Shown here in pieces: positions 47,174-55,820 of a DNA stretch of 64,000 bases; positions within the stretch are counted from its first letter, which is position 1; the number at the start of each line of letters is the position of its first letter. This DNA is from Heyndrickxia shackletonii. GTDB lineage: Bacteria; Bacillota; Bacilli; Bacillales; Bacillaceae_C. The notes beneath the pieces were generated by a model. That model saw only the letters and a list, made by a program, of their open reading frames with translations. It ran no database searches and was not told the origin of the DNA. Made by a program: the position numbers and the translations under genes. The stretch is taken from NCBI RefSeq assembly GCF_001420715.1, contig NZ_LJJC01000004.1, positions 2,029,114-2,093,113 of the forward strand. Direction: 5' to 3'.

Positions 47174-47440
47174 AAAAAAAGCCTTCTATTCCCAAAAAAA
47201 GGGACGAAAGGCTGACTTCCGCGGTACCACCCAAATTGTCATTTGACCAACTTTAAAGCTAATATTGCTTACCCCAGTCAGATAACGTGCTGGTAACGTC
47301 TAAGCCTACTTAAGATATCCCTTTCGGTTAGAACTCAAAGGTGTTCTTCATTCATGCTTCATCGCCAGGCTTCCACCGTCCCCGGCTCGCTATCGAATAT
47401 AGCAAAAACTACTTTCCTCTTCATCGCTATAAAATATGTA
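47174..47440 (-). promoter_or_regulatory. T-box riboswitch of asnS, Asn specifier
   Basis: The leader contains the T-box bulge sequence GGGTGGTACCGCGG (47219-47232, leftward strand). A terminator follows at 47174-47213: AGCCTTTCGTCCC against GGGAATAGAAGGCT, then a T run. In stem I the candidate specifier codon AAC reads at 47343-47345, in the context GAAGAACACC, with the usual purine following. Uncharged tRNA-Asn would stabilise the antiterminator and induce asnS. Confidence 0.93.
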
Positions 47441-47466
47441 GTTTTTAAATGAATTTTTATTGTAAA

Positions 47467-47496
47467 ATTTTATCACAAAACATAAACCTTTGTCTA
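47467..47496 (-). promoter_or_regulatory. promoter of the asnS T-box transcript
   Basis: On the leftward strand TAGACA (47496-47491) and TAAAAT (47472-47467) are spaced 18 bp. The start would be near 47460, just before the leader. Confidence 0.6.
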
Positions 47497-47702
47497 GTTC
47501 CCTTAAAAGGCGGAGATATTGTAATCTTTCAATACCAACACCACCTAAAAAAGAGAATGTATGTATGTTCTTGTAATATATTTGGAAACCCGCTTTTTTT
47601 TGTGATCTTTATCATAATAAATATTCTGAAACGATAACGATTGAAATTTTGCATGAAAATCATTTCCCCTCATAAACTATTTTTAGAGACAAGCTAGATA
47701 AA
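47497..47702. other. intergenic, no gene supported
   Basis: Only a chance ORF overlaps this stretch. A GATAACGATTG motif near 47633-47643 recurs upstream of the CAP-domain gene (near 50871-50881). It resembles half of a Fur or PerR box but is not a full palindrome. Confidence 0.35.
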
Positions 47703-48287
47703 ATGTTGGGGGAGAGAACAATTCAGAAGGTTGGACAAATTATTTTGGGGAGTATTTTATTATCAATTGGTGTAAATGGGTTTATCATTCCCCATCATTT
47801 ATTAGATGGAGGATTAATGGGGATCGCATTAATTTTTTATTATTTTTTTTCCATTCCAACTGGCTTAAGTATGATTAGTTTAAGCATTCCATTATATATA
47901 TTTGCCTTTATTTATTATCGACGTTATTTCTATAATAGTATTTTCGGAGTAATTTTTAGTTCCTTTTTTTTGGACTTGTTTTCCTTTTTATCCGATCGAA
48001 TACAATTACCCGTTCTTTTAAGTGCTTTGGTAGGTGGAACCTTTATTGGATTAGGGGCAGGTCTTATCCTTCAGGCTGGTGTTGCCGGGGATGGGTTAGA
48101 TTTGTTTGCTCAAATGGTAGGTGTATTTACTAATGTGAATGTAGGAATTATTATTTTTGTTTTAGACGCGCTTGTGCTTTTGTTGGGAATGAAATTTTTT
48201 GGACTTGGCATTTTCTTGTATTCTCTTTTAGCCACAATAGCAGTGGGCTTTTTTACTTCAATACTAACAATAAGATATTTAGAGTAA
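47703..48287 (+). CDS. YitT-family membrane protein
   Basis: This 194-residue protein has about five predicted spans. The YitT core is visible: GSILLSIGVNGFIIPHHLLDGGLMG, and GGTFIGLGAGLILQAG with GDGLDLFAQ. The C-terminal DUF2179 domain found in longer YitT proteins is missing, so it is the short form. The function is unknown. ATG 47703 is poorly supported by a ribosome-binding site; the GGGGGAGAG just inside suggests a later non-ATG start is conceivable. Confidence 0.8.
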   Translation: MLGERTIQKVGQIILGSILLSIGVNGFIIPHHLLDGGLMGIALIFYYFFSIPTGLSMISLSIPLYIFAFIYYRRYFYNSIFGVIFSSFFLDLFSFLSDRIQLPVLLSALVGGTFIGLGAGLILQAGVAGDGLDLFAQMVGVFTNVNVGIIIFVLDALVLLLGMKFFGLGIFLYSLLATIAVGFFTSILTIRYLE

Positions 48288-48476
48288 ACAATGGATGTGA
48301 AAATAATATAATGAATATTTAGATAAAATATAACAAAATTCGCGTTTTTTTTCATTCAAAAAAACCTTTTCTTTCGTTATTCGATAAAAGCTGATAAAAT
48401 AAAGAAGTTAATATTTTTTTACATAGAATACTGATTACAGATAGCATTGTATACGGGAATGAAAGTGGTGAATGTC

Positions 48477-49940
48477 TTGGAAGAAGAGAAAAAGGATATT
48501 GACTCCTCTACAGAAAACATAAATGGTTTTATTCGAATGAAGAAATTTACATTTGTTATGCTTATTTTTATACTCGTATTTGCAACGGCAGGGGTTACTA
48601 CCCTTGTATTAGCATTCGGGGATAAAAAAGCAGTTAATGTAGGTGTAGCGAATAATCGTCCGGAATTTAATAAACTCTATGAAGTTTATGACAAGTTAGA
48701 AAGCAGTTATTATAAAAAAGTGGACAAGAAGACATTAATAAACGGTGCCATTAACGGAATGGTTGACTCTTTAGGAGATCCATATTCTGATTACATGTCG
48801 GAGGATGAGGCGAAGCAATTTAACGAAAGTATTTCATCCTCTTTTGAAGGAATAGGTGCAGAAATTCAGGAAAAAGACGGCTTTATTACTGTTGTATCTC
48901 CAATAAAAGGATCCCCTGCCGAAAAAGCAGGTCTAAAACCGAATGATAAAATATTAGCCGTAAATGACAAAAGCATTCGAGGAATGTCTGCAAATGAAGC
49001 GGTATTACTCATCCGGGGGAAAAAAGGTACGAGTGTGAAGTTAACAATACAACCAGCAGGCTCCAAAGAAACAGCTGAAATGACAATTGTCCGCGATACC
49101 ATTCCAATTAATACGGTTTATGCAGAAATGATGAAAAATGGTGTAGCAAAAGTGCAAATTACAAGTTTTTCAAATAATACTTATGATGAACTTGTAAAAG
49201 CATTAGATGAAATGGATAAAAAAGGAATGAAATCTTTAATTTTGGATTTACGTCAAAATCCGGGTGGGTTATTAAATCAAGCCCTAGAAATTTCAAACCT
49301 ATTCGTTCCAGAAGGCAAGACGATTGTTCAGACAGAGGACAGAAACGGCAAACGCGACCAAGAGGTTGCAAAGGCTGGTAAAAAGATCAATGTTCCGGCA
49401 GTAGTGCTCATTGATGAAGGAAGTGCAAGCGCATCTGAAATTACGGCTGCAGCACTTAATGAATCCGCGGGAATTCCGTTAATTGGTCATAAATCATTCG
49501 GAAAAGGAACAGTACAAACAGCTACTGATTTCAAAGACGGTTCCGATGTGAAGTTTACAGTAGCGAAATGGTTAACTCCAAATGGTGAATGGATTCATGA
49601 GAAAGGCATTGAACCTGAATATAAGGTGGACTTACCGAAATATGCCAATCTCCCTATTATTGATCCAAGCAAGAAGTGGAAGAAATCAGATGTATCCAGC
49701 AATATCAAAACAGCCGAACAAATGCTTAAGGCTGTAGGTTATAATCCTGGAAAAGTGGATGGTTTATATGACAGTCAAACAGAAAAAGCAGTGCAGGCAT
49801 TCCAAAAGGCTGAACATCTGAAAGTAAATGGTATTCTTGAGGGAGATACTACTATCGAGCTTATGAACAAGCTTCGTGAGAAAATTATTAAAGATGATCC
49901 GCAAGTTAAAAAAGCGACTGAGGTATTAAGTAAAAAATAA
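48477..49940 (+). CDS. ctpA: CtpA-like S41 carboxy-terminal processing protease
   Basis: This 487-residue membrane-anchored protease has an N-terminal span (KFTFVMLIFILVFATAGVTT, about residues 23-45) and a PDZ domain (GIGAEIQEKDGFITVVSP to IRGKKGTSVKL). The S41 core has the catalytic Ser in DEGSASASEI and Lys in GHKSFGKGTVQT, and a C-terminal peptidoglycan-binding domain (AEQMLKAVGYNPGKVDGLYD) follows. The neighbourhood of deoD and yodJ matches B. subtilis ctpA rather than ctpB. TTG 48477 follows GTGGTGA; ATG 48459 is in frame but lacks a ribosome-binding site. Confidence 0.88.
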   Translation: MEEEKKDIDSSTENINGFIRMKKFTFVMLIFILVFATAGVTTLVLAFGDKKAVNVGVANNRPEFNKLYEVYDKLESSYYKKVDKKTLINGAINGMVDSLGDPYSDYMSEDEAKQFNESISSSFEGIGAEIQEKDGFITVVSPIKGSPAEKAGLKPNDKILAVNDKSIRGMSANEAVLLIRGKKGTSVKLTIQPAGSKETAEMTIVRDTIPINTVYAEMMKNGVAKVQITSFSNNTYDELVKALDEMDKKGMKSLILDLRQNPGGLLNQALEISNLFVPEGKTIVQTEDRNGKRDQEVAKAGKKINVPAVVLIDEGSASASEITAAALNESAGIPLIGHKSFGKGTVQTATDFKDGSDVKFTVAKWLTPNGEWIHEKGIEPEYKVDLPKYANLPIIDPSKKWKKSDVSSNIKTAEQMLKAVGYNPGKVDGLYDSQTEKAVQAFQKAEHLKVNGILEGDTTIELMNKLREKIIKDDPQVKKATEVLSKK

Positions 49941-49973
49941 AAAAACAAAATTTCAAATTCCAAACGCTGAAAA

Positions 49974-50012
49974 AGGACTCTGGTTTTAAATAACCAGAGT
50001 CCTATTTTTTCT
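49974..50012 (+). terminator. terminator of ctpA
   Basis: GGACTCTGGTT pairs with AACCAGAGTCC around TTAAAT, followed by TATTTTTTCTT. Confidence 0.93.
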
Positions 50013-50051
50013 TAGTGAAAACATAGAAACGCACTATTTATTGCGGGCTTG

Positions 50052-50294
50052 TTATCTGAGTTCACCAAATTTCAGGAATGTCTTTTCATCTTCAATTAGG
50101 CCGCAAGCGGCACATTGAACACGATAATCAGGACCTTTATATGGAATATGAAATGGATTGACTGCATTATTTTCATATTCCTCGATAATATCACCTGACC
50201 TTGGATCCATTTTCACAGCTTGTGGAACTTGTTGTATAATATTGAATCTGGAACGATTTGTTTTGCAGTTTGGACAACAATATGGACCATGCAT
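50052..50294 (-). CDS. small zinc-ribbon protein, 80 residues
   Basis: This protein begins MHGPYCCPNCKTNRSRFN and has a second pair in VQCAACGLIEDE, giving two CxxC knuckles about 50 residues apart, as in a zinc ribbon. The central part is VKMDPRSGDIIEEYENNAVNPFH. ATG 50294 follows GGAGGTATT; the longer in-frame reading lacks one. I do not recognise a named family. It is divergent from the next small gene. Confidence 0.78.
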   Translation of the reverse strand: MHGPYCCPNCKTNRSRFNIIQQVPQAVKMDPRSGDIIEEYENNAVNPFHIPYKGPDYRVQCAACGLIEDEKTFLKFGELR

Positions 50295-50387
50295 TTTTAA
50301 TACCTCCACTAATGAGTTTTCTATACATAGTTTTCTCATTTTTTCTGTATTTAATGTAAATTTTCTGTTTTGAAAGGAGTATTCATT

Positions 50388-50648
50388 TTGAGATACGAAG
50401 AATTATTAGATGTTTATCGAAAGATATGGAATAATCGTTTGTTAAAAGACGAAGCAAAAACGGCGAAGGAACTGCTGAATGAAGCCATTACAAGAGAATT
50501 ATTGGACGAAGTTACTCATCCTCGTTTACGGACATCAAAAGAAGTAAAATTTTATTATGCAATGAAACGAATTAGCGATTCTAAACAATCTGATTCAGAA
50601 AAGGTAGAACTTATAAAGCACTATATTAAAATCATGGAAGAACTGTAA
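50388..50648 (+). CDS. hypothetical helical protein, 86 residues
   Basis: TTG 50388 follows AAAGGAG with 8-nt spacing. The protein is highly helical and charged (RYEELLDVYRKIWNNRLL, KTAKELLNEAITRELLDEV, EKVELIKHYIKIMEEL), with no membrane span. I do not recognise the family. A start at 50370 would overlap the ribosome-binding site. Confidence 0.72.
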   Translation: MRYEELLDVYRKIWNNRLLKDEAKTAKELLNEAITRELLDEVTHPRLRTSKEVKFYYAMKRISDSKQSDSEKVELIKHYIKIMEEL

Positions 50649-50984
50649 GGAATTGCGATGAAAAGGATTACAAATAAACTATAAAGTGAAGGATATTGAA
50701 ATAAGACTGAAAAATACGTTACAAAAGCAGCTCTTTATAAATATTGTCAAGTCGCATTTACATATGAAAATATGGATGTATATCCTTATTATTACTAGAT
50801 TTCCTGCATATACAAATAGACTATTTTTTGAGAATAACTATTTTAACAGGGTTCTTTAACTAGCAAAAATGATAACGATTGTTTTACAAAAATTATGGTA
50901 GATTTCTCCTCAAATATTACAAATATCGTATGTTATGATTCAAGAGTAATAGATTTTCACTCAAGAAGAGGGAGGAATTTTACA
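50649..50984. other. intergenic upstream of the CAP-domain gene
   Basis: This is 336 nt of AT-rich sequence with no gene. It holds GATAACGATTG near 50871, shared with the region before the YitT gene, and a TATGAT -10-like box near 50934, 18 bp after TCAAAT. These are weak promoter and operator candidates only. Confidence 0.35.
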
Positions 50985-51692
50985 ATGATGAAACCACTTA
51001 TTACTACAGCAGCTGCGTTAGCATTATTAGCTGGACCAATGATGAGCCATAAAGCAGATGCAGCAGGATTACAAACTAATGCTAATAACACTGTAAAATA
51101 TGAATATAAAACAAATAATATACAAGATGCCCAAGCATGGTTTAACAATATTCTTAAGCAATACCATGTAAACTCAGCATATTTAAATACACAGACTGTA
51201 CAACCAACAAATCACAGTGTACAAAAAGTAACACAAAATACTGCGACAACTAAAAAAGTAAATACCAATACAAAAACAAATACGACAGCTTCTACTAAAA
51301 AAGCAACCTATCAATTAAGCGCATACGAAAAACAAGTAGTAGATTTAACAAATCAAGAACGTAAAAAGTATGGTCTGCCTGCTTTAAAGATTAATACTAC
51401 TTTAAGTAAGATGGCTCATACAAAAGCAAATGACATGGCTGTTAATCATTATTTCGATCATACTAGCCCAACTTATGGATCACCATTTGATATGATGAAA
51501 AAATTTGGCATTACTTATCGTGCTGCAGGAGAAAATATAGCGATGGGCCAAAAAACTCCGCAAGAAGTAGTAAATGGCTGGATGAATTCACCAGGTCACC
51601 GTGCAAACATTTTAAATAAAAATTACACGGAAATCGGTGCAGGGTTTGTTTCTAATGGTAATTACTGGACTCAAGAATTTATTGGAAAATAA
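50985..51692 (+). CDS. secreted CAP-domain (SCP/PR1) protein
   Basis: This 235-residue protein has a Sec signal peptide (MKPLITTAAALALLAGPMM, cleaved near HKADA|A) and a low-complexity Thr/Asn/Lys linker (about 75-120). The C-terminal CAP domain includes QVVDLTNQERKKYGLPAL, HYFDHTSPTYGSPFDMM, RAAGENIAMG and NSPGHRANILN, with the paired His and Glu of the family. It resembles B. subtilis YkwD-type proteins secreted into the medium or wall. ATG 50985 follows GGGAGGA; the longer in-frame ORF is not plausible. Confidence 0.9.
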   Translation: MMKPLITTAAALALLAGPMMSHKADAAGLQTNANNTVKYEYKTNNIQDAQAWFNNILKQYHVNSAYLNTQTVQPTNHSVQKVTQNTATTKKVNTNTKTNTTASTKKATYQLSAYEKQVVDLTNQERKKYGLPALKINTTLSKMAHTKANDMAVNHYFDHTSPTYGSPFDMMKKFGITYRAAGENIAMGQKTPQEVVNGWMNSPGHRANILNKNYTEIGAGFVSNGNYWTQEFIGK

Positions 51693-51702
51693 TATATGAA
51701 AT

Positions 51703-51732
51703 TAGACCACGGAAAAACTTCTGTGGTCTTCT
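51703..51732 (+). terminator. terminator of the CAP-domain gene
   Basis: AGACCAC pairs with GTGGTCT around an A-rich loop, followed by TCTTATTT. Confidence 0.8.
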
Positions 51733-51869
51733 TATTTATACGTTTCTATTTTTGTGAAAAAGCTGTTATCTCCTTTAAATGATACAAAGGACAGCATGTT
51801 TTGTTAGGCATATTTTATCCATCCTGCTCATATAGTGTATTGGACAAGTTGATGAGGAGGAAAGCTGAG

Positions 51870-52013
51870 ATGGCATACAAATATTCAAAAGGCTGGTATG
51901 TACAAGAATTGAAACAAATGGGAGTACGTTACCATCCTGTTGAACGGAAAAAACTAGAAAAGTATAAAACATGGGTCATTAGAAATCTTTATAATGAAAG
52001 ATTGGATAAATAA
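51870..52013 (+). CDS. YflJ-like DUF2639 protein
   Basis: This 47-residue basic protein begins AYKYSKGWYVQELKQMGVR and continues YHPVERKKLEKYKTWVIRNLY. This is the DUF2639 family of tiny Bacillus proteins, including YflJ. ATG 51870 follows GAGGAGGAAAG. The upstream in-frame extension is not translated in a believable way. The function is unknown. Confidence 0.82.
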   Translation: MAYKYSKGWYVQELKQMGVRYHPVERKKLEKYKTWVIRNLYNERLDK

Positions 52014-52037
52014 AAACTCGCCATTAGGCGAGTTTTT
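52012..52037. terminator. bidirectional terminator
   Basis: AAAACTCGCC pairs with GGCGAGTTTT around ATTA. It serves the DUF2639 gene and the leftward acetyltransferase. Confidence 0.92.
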
Positions 52038-52600
52038 TAAGCTTCTAATACTTGTTCTTCCTCTTGTTTTGTCTCATTCCTCATTAAATACAGGGAGTAC
52101 TGGTCTCTAGAAATTTCATATAAATCATAAATATATTCCTCAGCATTCAATTGATCAAATATACATTTTCGAGTCTCATTTGCTTTAACAACATACGGGA
52201 GCTTTTCGGCGGCTTTTATGGAACGGATATTTTCTTTGCGAATACGCATAAAGATTGTTTCAATTCCTAATTCATAAAATAGTTCCTGAAAAAAAGCGTC
52301 CTTTGCAGGCTGGTTATAACCTTTTCCATGGTAGGGTTTCCCAATCCATGTTCCTAAAAAACCTGCATTGTCTTTTATATCAAATAAATTAATGGTACCA
52401 ATTGGATTGCACCATTCATCTAAAATTGTTCTGGAAATTAGTTCACCGCGTTCTTCTGCCTCAATCGTCTGTTTAGTTAAAAATAAAAATTCATCATGTG
52501 AATATGCCTTTTGACGAACGAAAGGGAAGACATCAGGGTGCACCATAAGTTCAAATAAACAAGAGTTTTCTTGTCCGTTTAACTCACGTTTCTTGAGCAT
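52037..52600 (-). CDS. GNAT-family N-acetyltransferase
   Basis: This 187-residue protein resembles the RimJ/RimL-like group. It shows the acetyl-CoA loop pattern WIGKPYHGKGYNQPAKDA (Q/R-x-x-G-x-G/A position) around residue 90, and IETIFMRIRKENIRSIKAAEKL as the following helix. The substrate is unknown. The start is ATG 52600, 6 nt after GAGGG. That ribosome-binding site can be paired away in a local hairpin (see leader feature), suggesting translational control. Confidence 0.85.
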   Translation of the reverse strand: MLKKRELNGQENSCLFELMVHPDVFPFVRQKAYSHDEFLFLTKQTIEAEERGELISRTILDEWCNPIGTINLFDIKDNAGFLGTWIGKPYHGKGYNQPAKDAFFQELFYELGIETIFMRIRKENIRSIKAAEKLPYVVKANETRKCIFDQLNAEEYIYDLYEISRDQYSLYLMRNETKQEEEQVLEA

Positions 52601-52760
52601 CGATATCCCTCCAAAGAGGGCAGTCCCCCGTTTATCGCGAAAGCCCCACCCTCGAAATTTTTTAAAAGTGCGTAAAAAATTTCGGGGTGGGAATCGAACC
52701 CACTAGAACCAGGCTAAACATTAGCTGGTGGCGCACCATTTGCCTTCCCTAATTGATGTA
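52601..52760 (-). promoter_or_regulatory. candidate structured cis-regulatory leader of the GNAT gene
   Basis: On the leftward strand, in transcription order, there are four elements. Hairpin CCAGCTAA..TTAGCCTGG lies at 52728-52709. Hairpin GTGGG-TTCGATT-CCCAC lies at 52703-52687, exactly the shape and loop of a tRNA T arm. A long stem CCCACCCCGAAATTTTTT pairs with AAAAAATTTCGAGGGTGGGG (52691-52674 with 52663-52644). At the start codon, GGGGG, CCCTC and GAGGG are strung 4 nt apart (52629-52607), so the middle one can pair with either neighbour. The T-arm-like hairpin and the long stem share bases and exclude each other. No known riboswitch class is recognised. Confidence 0.5.
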
Positions 52761-52957
52761 AAACATCAAAAAGTTGTATATTACTTTTGTAAGTTGTCTT
52801 GAGGATTAACCTCTAAGTAAAATGTTTGATAAAAACTCCTTTTGACAGACCAAATGGTTGTTTAAAGTGAATAAGTTTTCTTTTCCTTTTTGTATATTAC
52901 AATAAAAATCGCCAATTGAAAATAGGATAAATATTAATATTTTATGACCAATTATTA
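52761..52957. other. intergenic after dedA
   Basis: No gene is seen. One small hairpin, TTGATG/CATCAA, lies at about 52753-52769. No T-tailed terminator separates dedA from the structured leader. Confidence 0.4.
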
Positions 52958-53566
52958 CTAAGTTCGACAATTGTTTTTTTTGTTTTTTACATAATGCACG
53001 ATAAAATATATACTCAAGCTAAGGATGGCAATAACAATAATCGGTCTAATATATTTGCCTGCCACACTGCTGATTAATTCCCAATGATTATTTAATTGAA
53101 TACCCAGCAGTAAAAAAAGGAGGGTCCACGGAAGCATAGCGGTAGTCGTGTATAACACAAATTGGGAAAATTTCATTTTTGCAATTCCAGCTGGTATTGA
53201 AATGGCATGTCGAACTATAGGGATAAATCTTGCTGTGAAAATAACAATTGTTCCATAATTTCGAAACCATTTTTCCGAAGCATCTAGATGCTTTTTCTTT
53301 ATCAATAGAAACTTTCCGAACTTTTCAAAGAATGGCCTGCCTCCATAGTATCCAAGCCAATATAAAAATACCTGTGCCATTGTTCCCCCAAGAATTCCTG
53401 CAATTGTGGCACTGATAAAGGAAATCTCCCCATTTGCAATTAAAAATCCTCCATATGCCAGTACAATTTCACTCGGGATGATTTCAATCATTAAGGCAAG
53501 TGCAATACCAATGAACCCAAGATTACCTAAATGTTCTAATGCATTTACAATCCATTCATGACTCAT
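52958..53566 (-). CDS. DedA-family membrane protein
   Basis: This 202-residue polytopic protein has the DedA (SNARE-associated) signature: an early acidic EIIPSEIVLAYGGFLI, then GTMAQVFLYWLGYYGG and FTARFIPIVRHAISIPAG. Family members act as lipid-phosphate flippases or transporters. Directly upstream on the same strand lies uppP (15 nt), a gene for undecaprenyl pyrophosphatase. Undecaprenyl-phosphate recycling is therefore a reasonable role, by context. Confidence 0.88.
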   Translation of the reverse strand: MSHEWIVNALEHLGNLGFIGIALALMIEIIPSEIVLAYGGFLIANGEISFISATIAGILGGTMAQVFLYWLGYYGGRPFFEKFGKFLLIKKKHLDASEKWFRNYGTIVIFTARFIPIVRHAISIPAGIAKMKFSQFVLYTTTAMLPWTLLFLLLGIQLNNHWELISSVAGKYIRPIIVIAILSLSIYFIVHYVKNKKNNCRT

Positions 53567-53581
53567 TTATTTTCAACTCCG

Positions 53582-54367
53582 CTAAAATATTCCAATAGTT
53601 TGCAATGTAATGATCCCTAAGCCTAAAAACCAAACATAATAAGCAAATATTTTAAGAGATTTCTTTTTAAGAAAGTTTATCATTCCAACAATTGCAAAAT
53701 ATCCGAACAAAGCAGATGCGATGGTTCCAATCAGAAGACTCATGAATGAAATGTTTTCCGCCTGTCCTGTGAATAAATCTTTTCCTTGCAGAATAATTCC
53801 TCCAAGTATTGCAGGAATCGATAATAGGAATGAAAAATAAGCAGCTGTCTCTCTATCTAATTTACGTAAAAGCCCTGCGGCAATCGTTAATCCTGATCGG
53901 GAAAGTGCGGGGAAAATAGCAGCAGCTTGAAATGTTCCGATTACCAGTGCATCTGAATAGCGGATTTCTTCAAGTTTTTTATGGCCGTGTCTCTTGGCGC
54001 TTTCCGCCCACCATAAAATACATCCAGTCGCTAAAAACTCCCATCCGATTGTGCTACCTGACTTTGAAATGGAATCAAAAAAATCTTTAAATAAAAAACC
54101 TGCAAACACTGCCGGAATTGTCCCAATAAACATGATTTTGGTCAGTTTGCCAAATGGATTTCTTATAATATGAATGAGATCATCTTTATAAACAACCAGA
54201 ACTGCCAATAAGGTGCCAACATGTAGCATTGTATCAAGAAACAAACCTGCTTCATCCAATCCAAATAAGTGCCTTCCAAGAAATAAATGACCAGTACTTG
54301 AAATCGGCAGAAACTCTGTAAGCCCTTGAATGATTCCTAAAATAAACGCTTGTATATTTGACAGCAT
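53582..54367 (-). CDS. uppP: undecaprenyl-diphosphatase UppP (BacA)
   Basis: This 261-residue membrane enzyme dephosphorylates undecaprenyl pyrophosphate for wall synthesis and gives bacitracin tolerance. Both signature motifs are present: GLTEFLPISSTGHL near the N-terminus and PALSRSGLTIAAGLL near residue 170. ATG 54367 lies 8 nt after AAGGAG; a TTG two codons earlier is unlikely. It is cotranscribed with dedA. Confidence 0.95.
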   Translation of the reverse strand: MLSNIQAFILGIIQGLTEFLPISSTGHLFLGRHLFGLDEAGLFLDTMLHVGTLLAVLVVYKDDLIHIIRNPFGKLTKIMFIGTIPAVFAGFLFKDFFDSISKSGSTIGWEFLATGCILWWAESAKRHGHKKLEEIRYSDALVIGTFQAAAIFPALSRSGLTIAAGLLRKLDRETAAYFSFLLSIPAILGGIILQGKDLFTGQAENISFMSLLIGTIASALFGYFAIVGMINFLKKKSLKIFAYYVWFLGLGIITLQTIGIF

Positions 54368-54529
54368 ATCCAAACTCCTTCAATAAAAAATTTCCTAAAT
54401 GAACAACATATTAAATGATATGCAAAACATGTTAGAGGATGTCCAAAAAAAGAAAAGTTAAAAAAGATGTATCTTTTTTCCTTCCTCTTCGTATATGCTA
54501 TAGAGATTATTCAATCAGGGGGAATCGAA

Positions 54530-54853
54530 ATGCCATCAAAGGATGAAAGGCTTCTGGCAACATTGATTTATGTTTCAAGTTTTTTTACTGTTTTTATTGG
54601 GCCATTAATTATTTGGCTTCTCAAAAAAGATGAATCATCTTTCGTTGATTATCACGGTAAGGAATATTTCAACTTTCTTATTTCTTATTTTATTTATAGT
54701 CTTATTAGCGGGATACTCATAATCATTTTAATCGGAGGTATATTACTCGGTATCATTGGTATTTTGGTGTTTATCTTCACTATTCTTGCAGCGGTAAAAG
54801 CATATGAAGGAGAGCGATATCAAATACCGCTCGTTATACGGTTTTTAAGATAG
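54530..54853 (+). CDS. DUF4870 membrane protein
   Basis: This 107-residue protein has three hydrophobic spans. The conserved DUF4870 elements are LLATLIYVSSFFTVFIGPLIIWLLKK, the polar DYHGKEYFNFLISY and a C-terminal AVKAYEGERYQIPL. ATG 54530 follows GGGGGAATC; the longer in-frame reading is unsupported. The function is unknown. Confidence 0.85.
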   Translation: MPSKDERLLATLIYVSSFFTVFIGPLIIWLLKKDESSFVDYHGKEYFNFLISYFIYSLISGILIIILIGGILLGIIGILVFIFTILAAVKAYEGERYQIPLVIRFLR

Positions 54854-54885
54854 AAAAATCCTCTGTTACAAGAGGATTTTTTTCT
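54853..54885 (+). terminator. terminator of the DUF4870 gene
   Basis: AAAAATCCTCT pairs with AGAGGATTTTT around GTTACA, with extra Ts following. Confidence 0.92.
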
Positions 54886-54968
54886 ATCTTTTTTTATTAC
54901 AATTGGGAATCATGAAAAAATAGAAACAAACATATAATAGAATGAATCTACAAATAGGGTGAATAGAC

Positions 54969-55739
54969 ATGAATATTAAAGAATACTATACCGTTATGTC
55001 CAGAATCTATTTAAATCAAATTATCCTAGTAGGCTTTTTTTTAATAGGATGTTTATTTTTATTCAACGCGGTGGGATTTCCGTTTATATTAAAAATTATT
55101 TTTATTATAGTGATGATTATATTAATTTATTTTTTTGTTAAATATTTATATTTTAATTTTAGAGAAGGCAGCCTTAAGTATATTACATCTGACAAACAAA
55201 TACGTAATGAAAATTCGAAAGAACTAATGATGATGTTTCTGCCTGCGCCAAGTTTATTTATAAAGTTTTTCAATAGTAATGGAATATGTGAGTATGAATT
55301 AAGGGATGAAGGAATGGAACCTTGGAAATGGTTTTTGCCAATTAGGATAAGAAGAAGAGAATCTCTAAGTTATCAATTAAAAAAGAGAGATGGAACGGTA
55401 TTAGTAAATATGAATGTTTCCCAGCATAATGGGCAGGTTGAAATAACTACACCAAGCAATCAGCTTTTTATCATTAAACTACAAGAGAGAAAAAGGAAAA
55501 TGATGACGTTTGAAGCCGGTAATGACATGTTATTTATCCATTTAACGACACATAAGATAGAAGTGACAAAAAACAATAAAAACATAGCAACGATTCAAAA
55601 TGGGTGGATGCCAATAAAATGGCAGAAATATTTCTCCTCCAATACGCCAATTCTTACATTTAAAAATGAGGTGAGCGAAGCTGAACAATTTATTATTTAT
55701 GGGTTGCTCATCTTTCTATTTGTTAACCAATTCAATTAA
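54969..55739 (+). CDS. membrane protein with tubby-C-like soluble domain, tentative
   Basis: This 256-residue protein has two N-terminal spans (about 16-34 and 39-62) and then a beta-rich region with short alternating strands (EYELRDEGMEPWKWFLPIR, TVLVNMNVSQHNGQVEITT, MLFIHLTTHKIEV). A hydrophobic end (EQFIIYGLLIFLFVNQF) closes it. The strand pattern recalls the tubby-C-like domain of Firmicutes proteins, but no residue-level signature proves it. It is a single gene with no coupled neighbour. Confidence 0.6.
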   Translation: MNIKEYYTVMSRIYLNQIILVGFFLIGCLFLFNAVGFPFILKIIFIIVMIILIYFFVKYLYFNFREGSLKYITSDKQIRNENSKELMMMFLPAPSLFIKFFNSNGICEYELRDEGMEPWKWFLPIRIRRRESLSYQLKKRDGTVLVNMNVSQHNGQVEITTPSNQLFIIKLQERKRKMMTFEAGNDMLFIHLTTHKIEVTKNNKNIATIQNGWMPIKWQKYFSSNTPILTFKNEVSEAEQFIIYGLLIFLFVNQFN

Positions 55740-55820
55740 CAATATGGTAAATTGCGTATGAAATAATCGAGAGCGTTCCATAATATTTCATATATTAAAC
55801 TGTAGATGGAGGGTCTTATT

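Noticed and set aside
47449-47637. 62-residue ORF upstream of the YitT gene
   Set aside because: It overlaps the asnS promoter and T-box 5' end, has no ribosome-binding site and an unconvincing composition.
50871-50881. A Fur or PerR operator upstream of the CAP-domain gene
   Set aside because: Only one half-site-like GATAACGATTG is present, without the inverted partner.
52687-52740. A tRNA gene on the minus strand, suggested by the T-arm sequence
   Set aside because: No acceptor stem pairs around it, there is no recognisable D arm or anticodon arm, and no CCA or proper 3' end follows. Only the T-arm-like hairpin is present.
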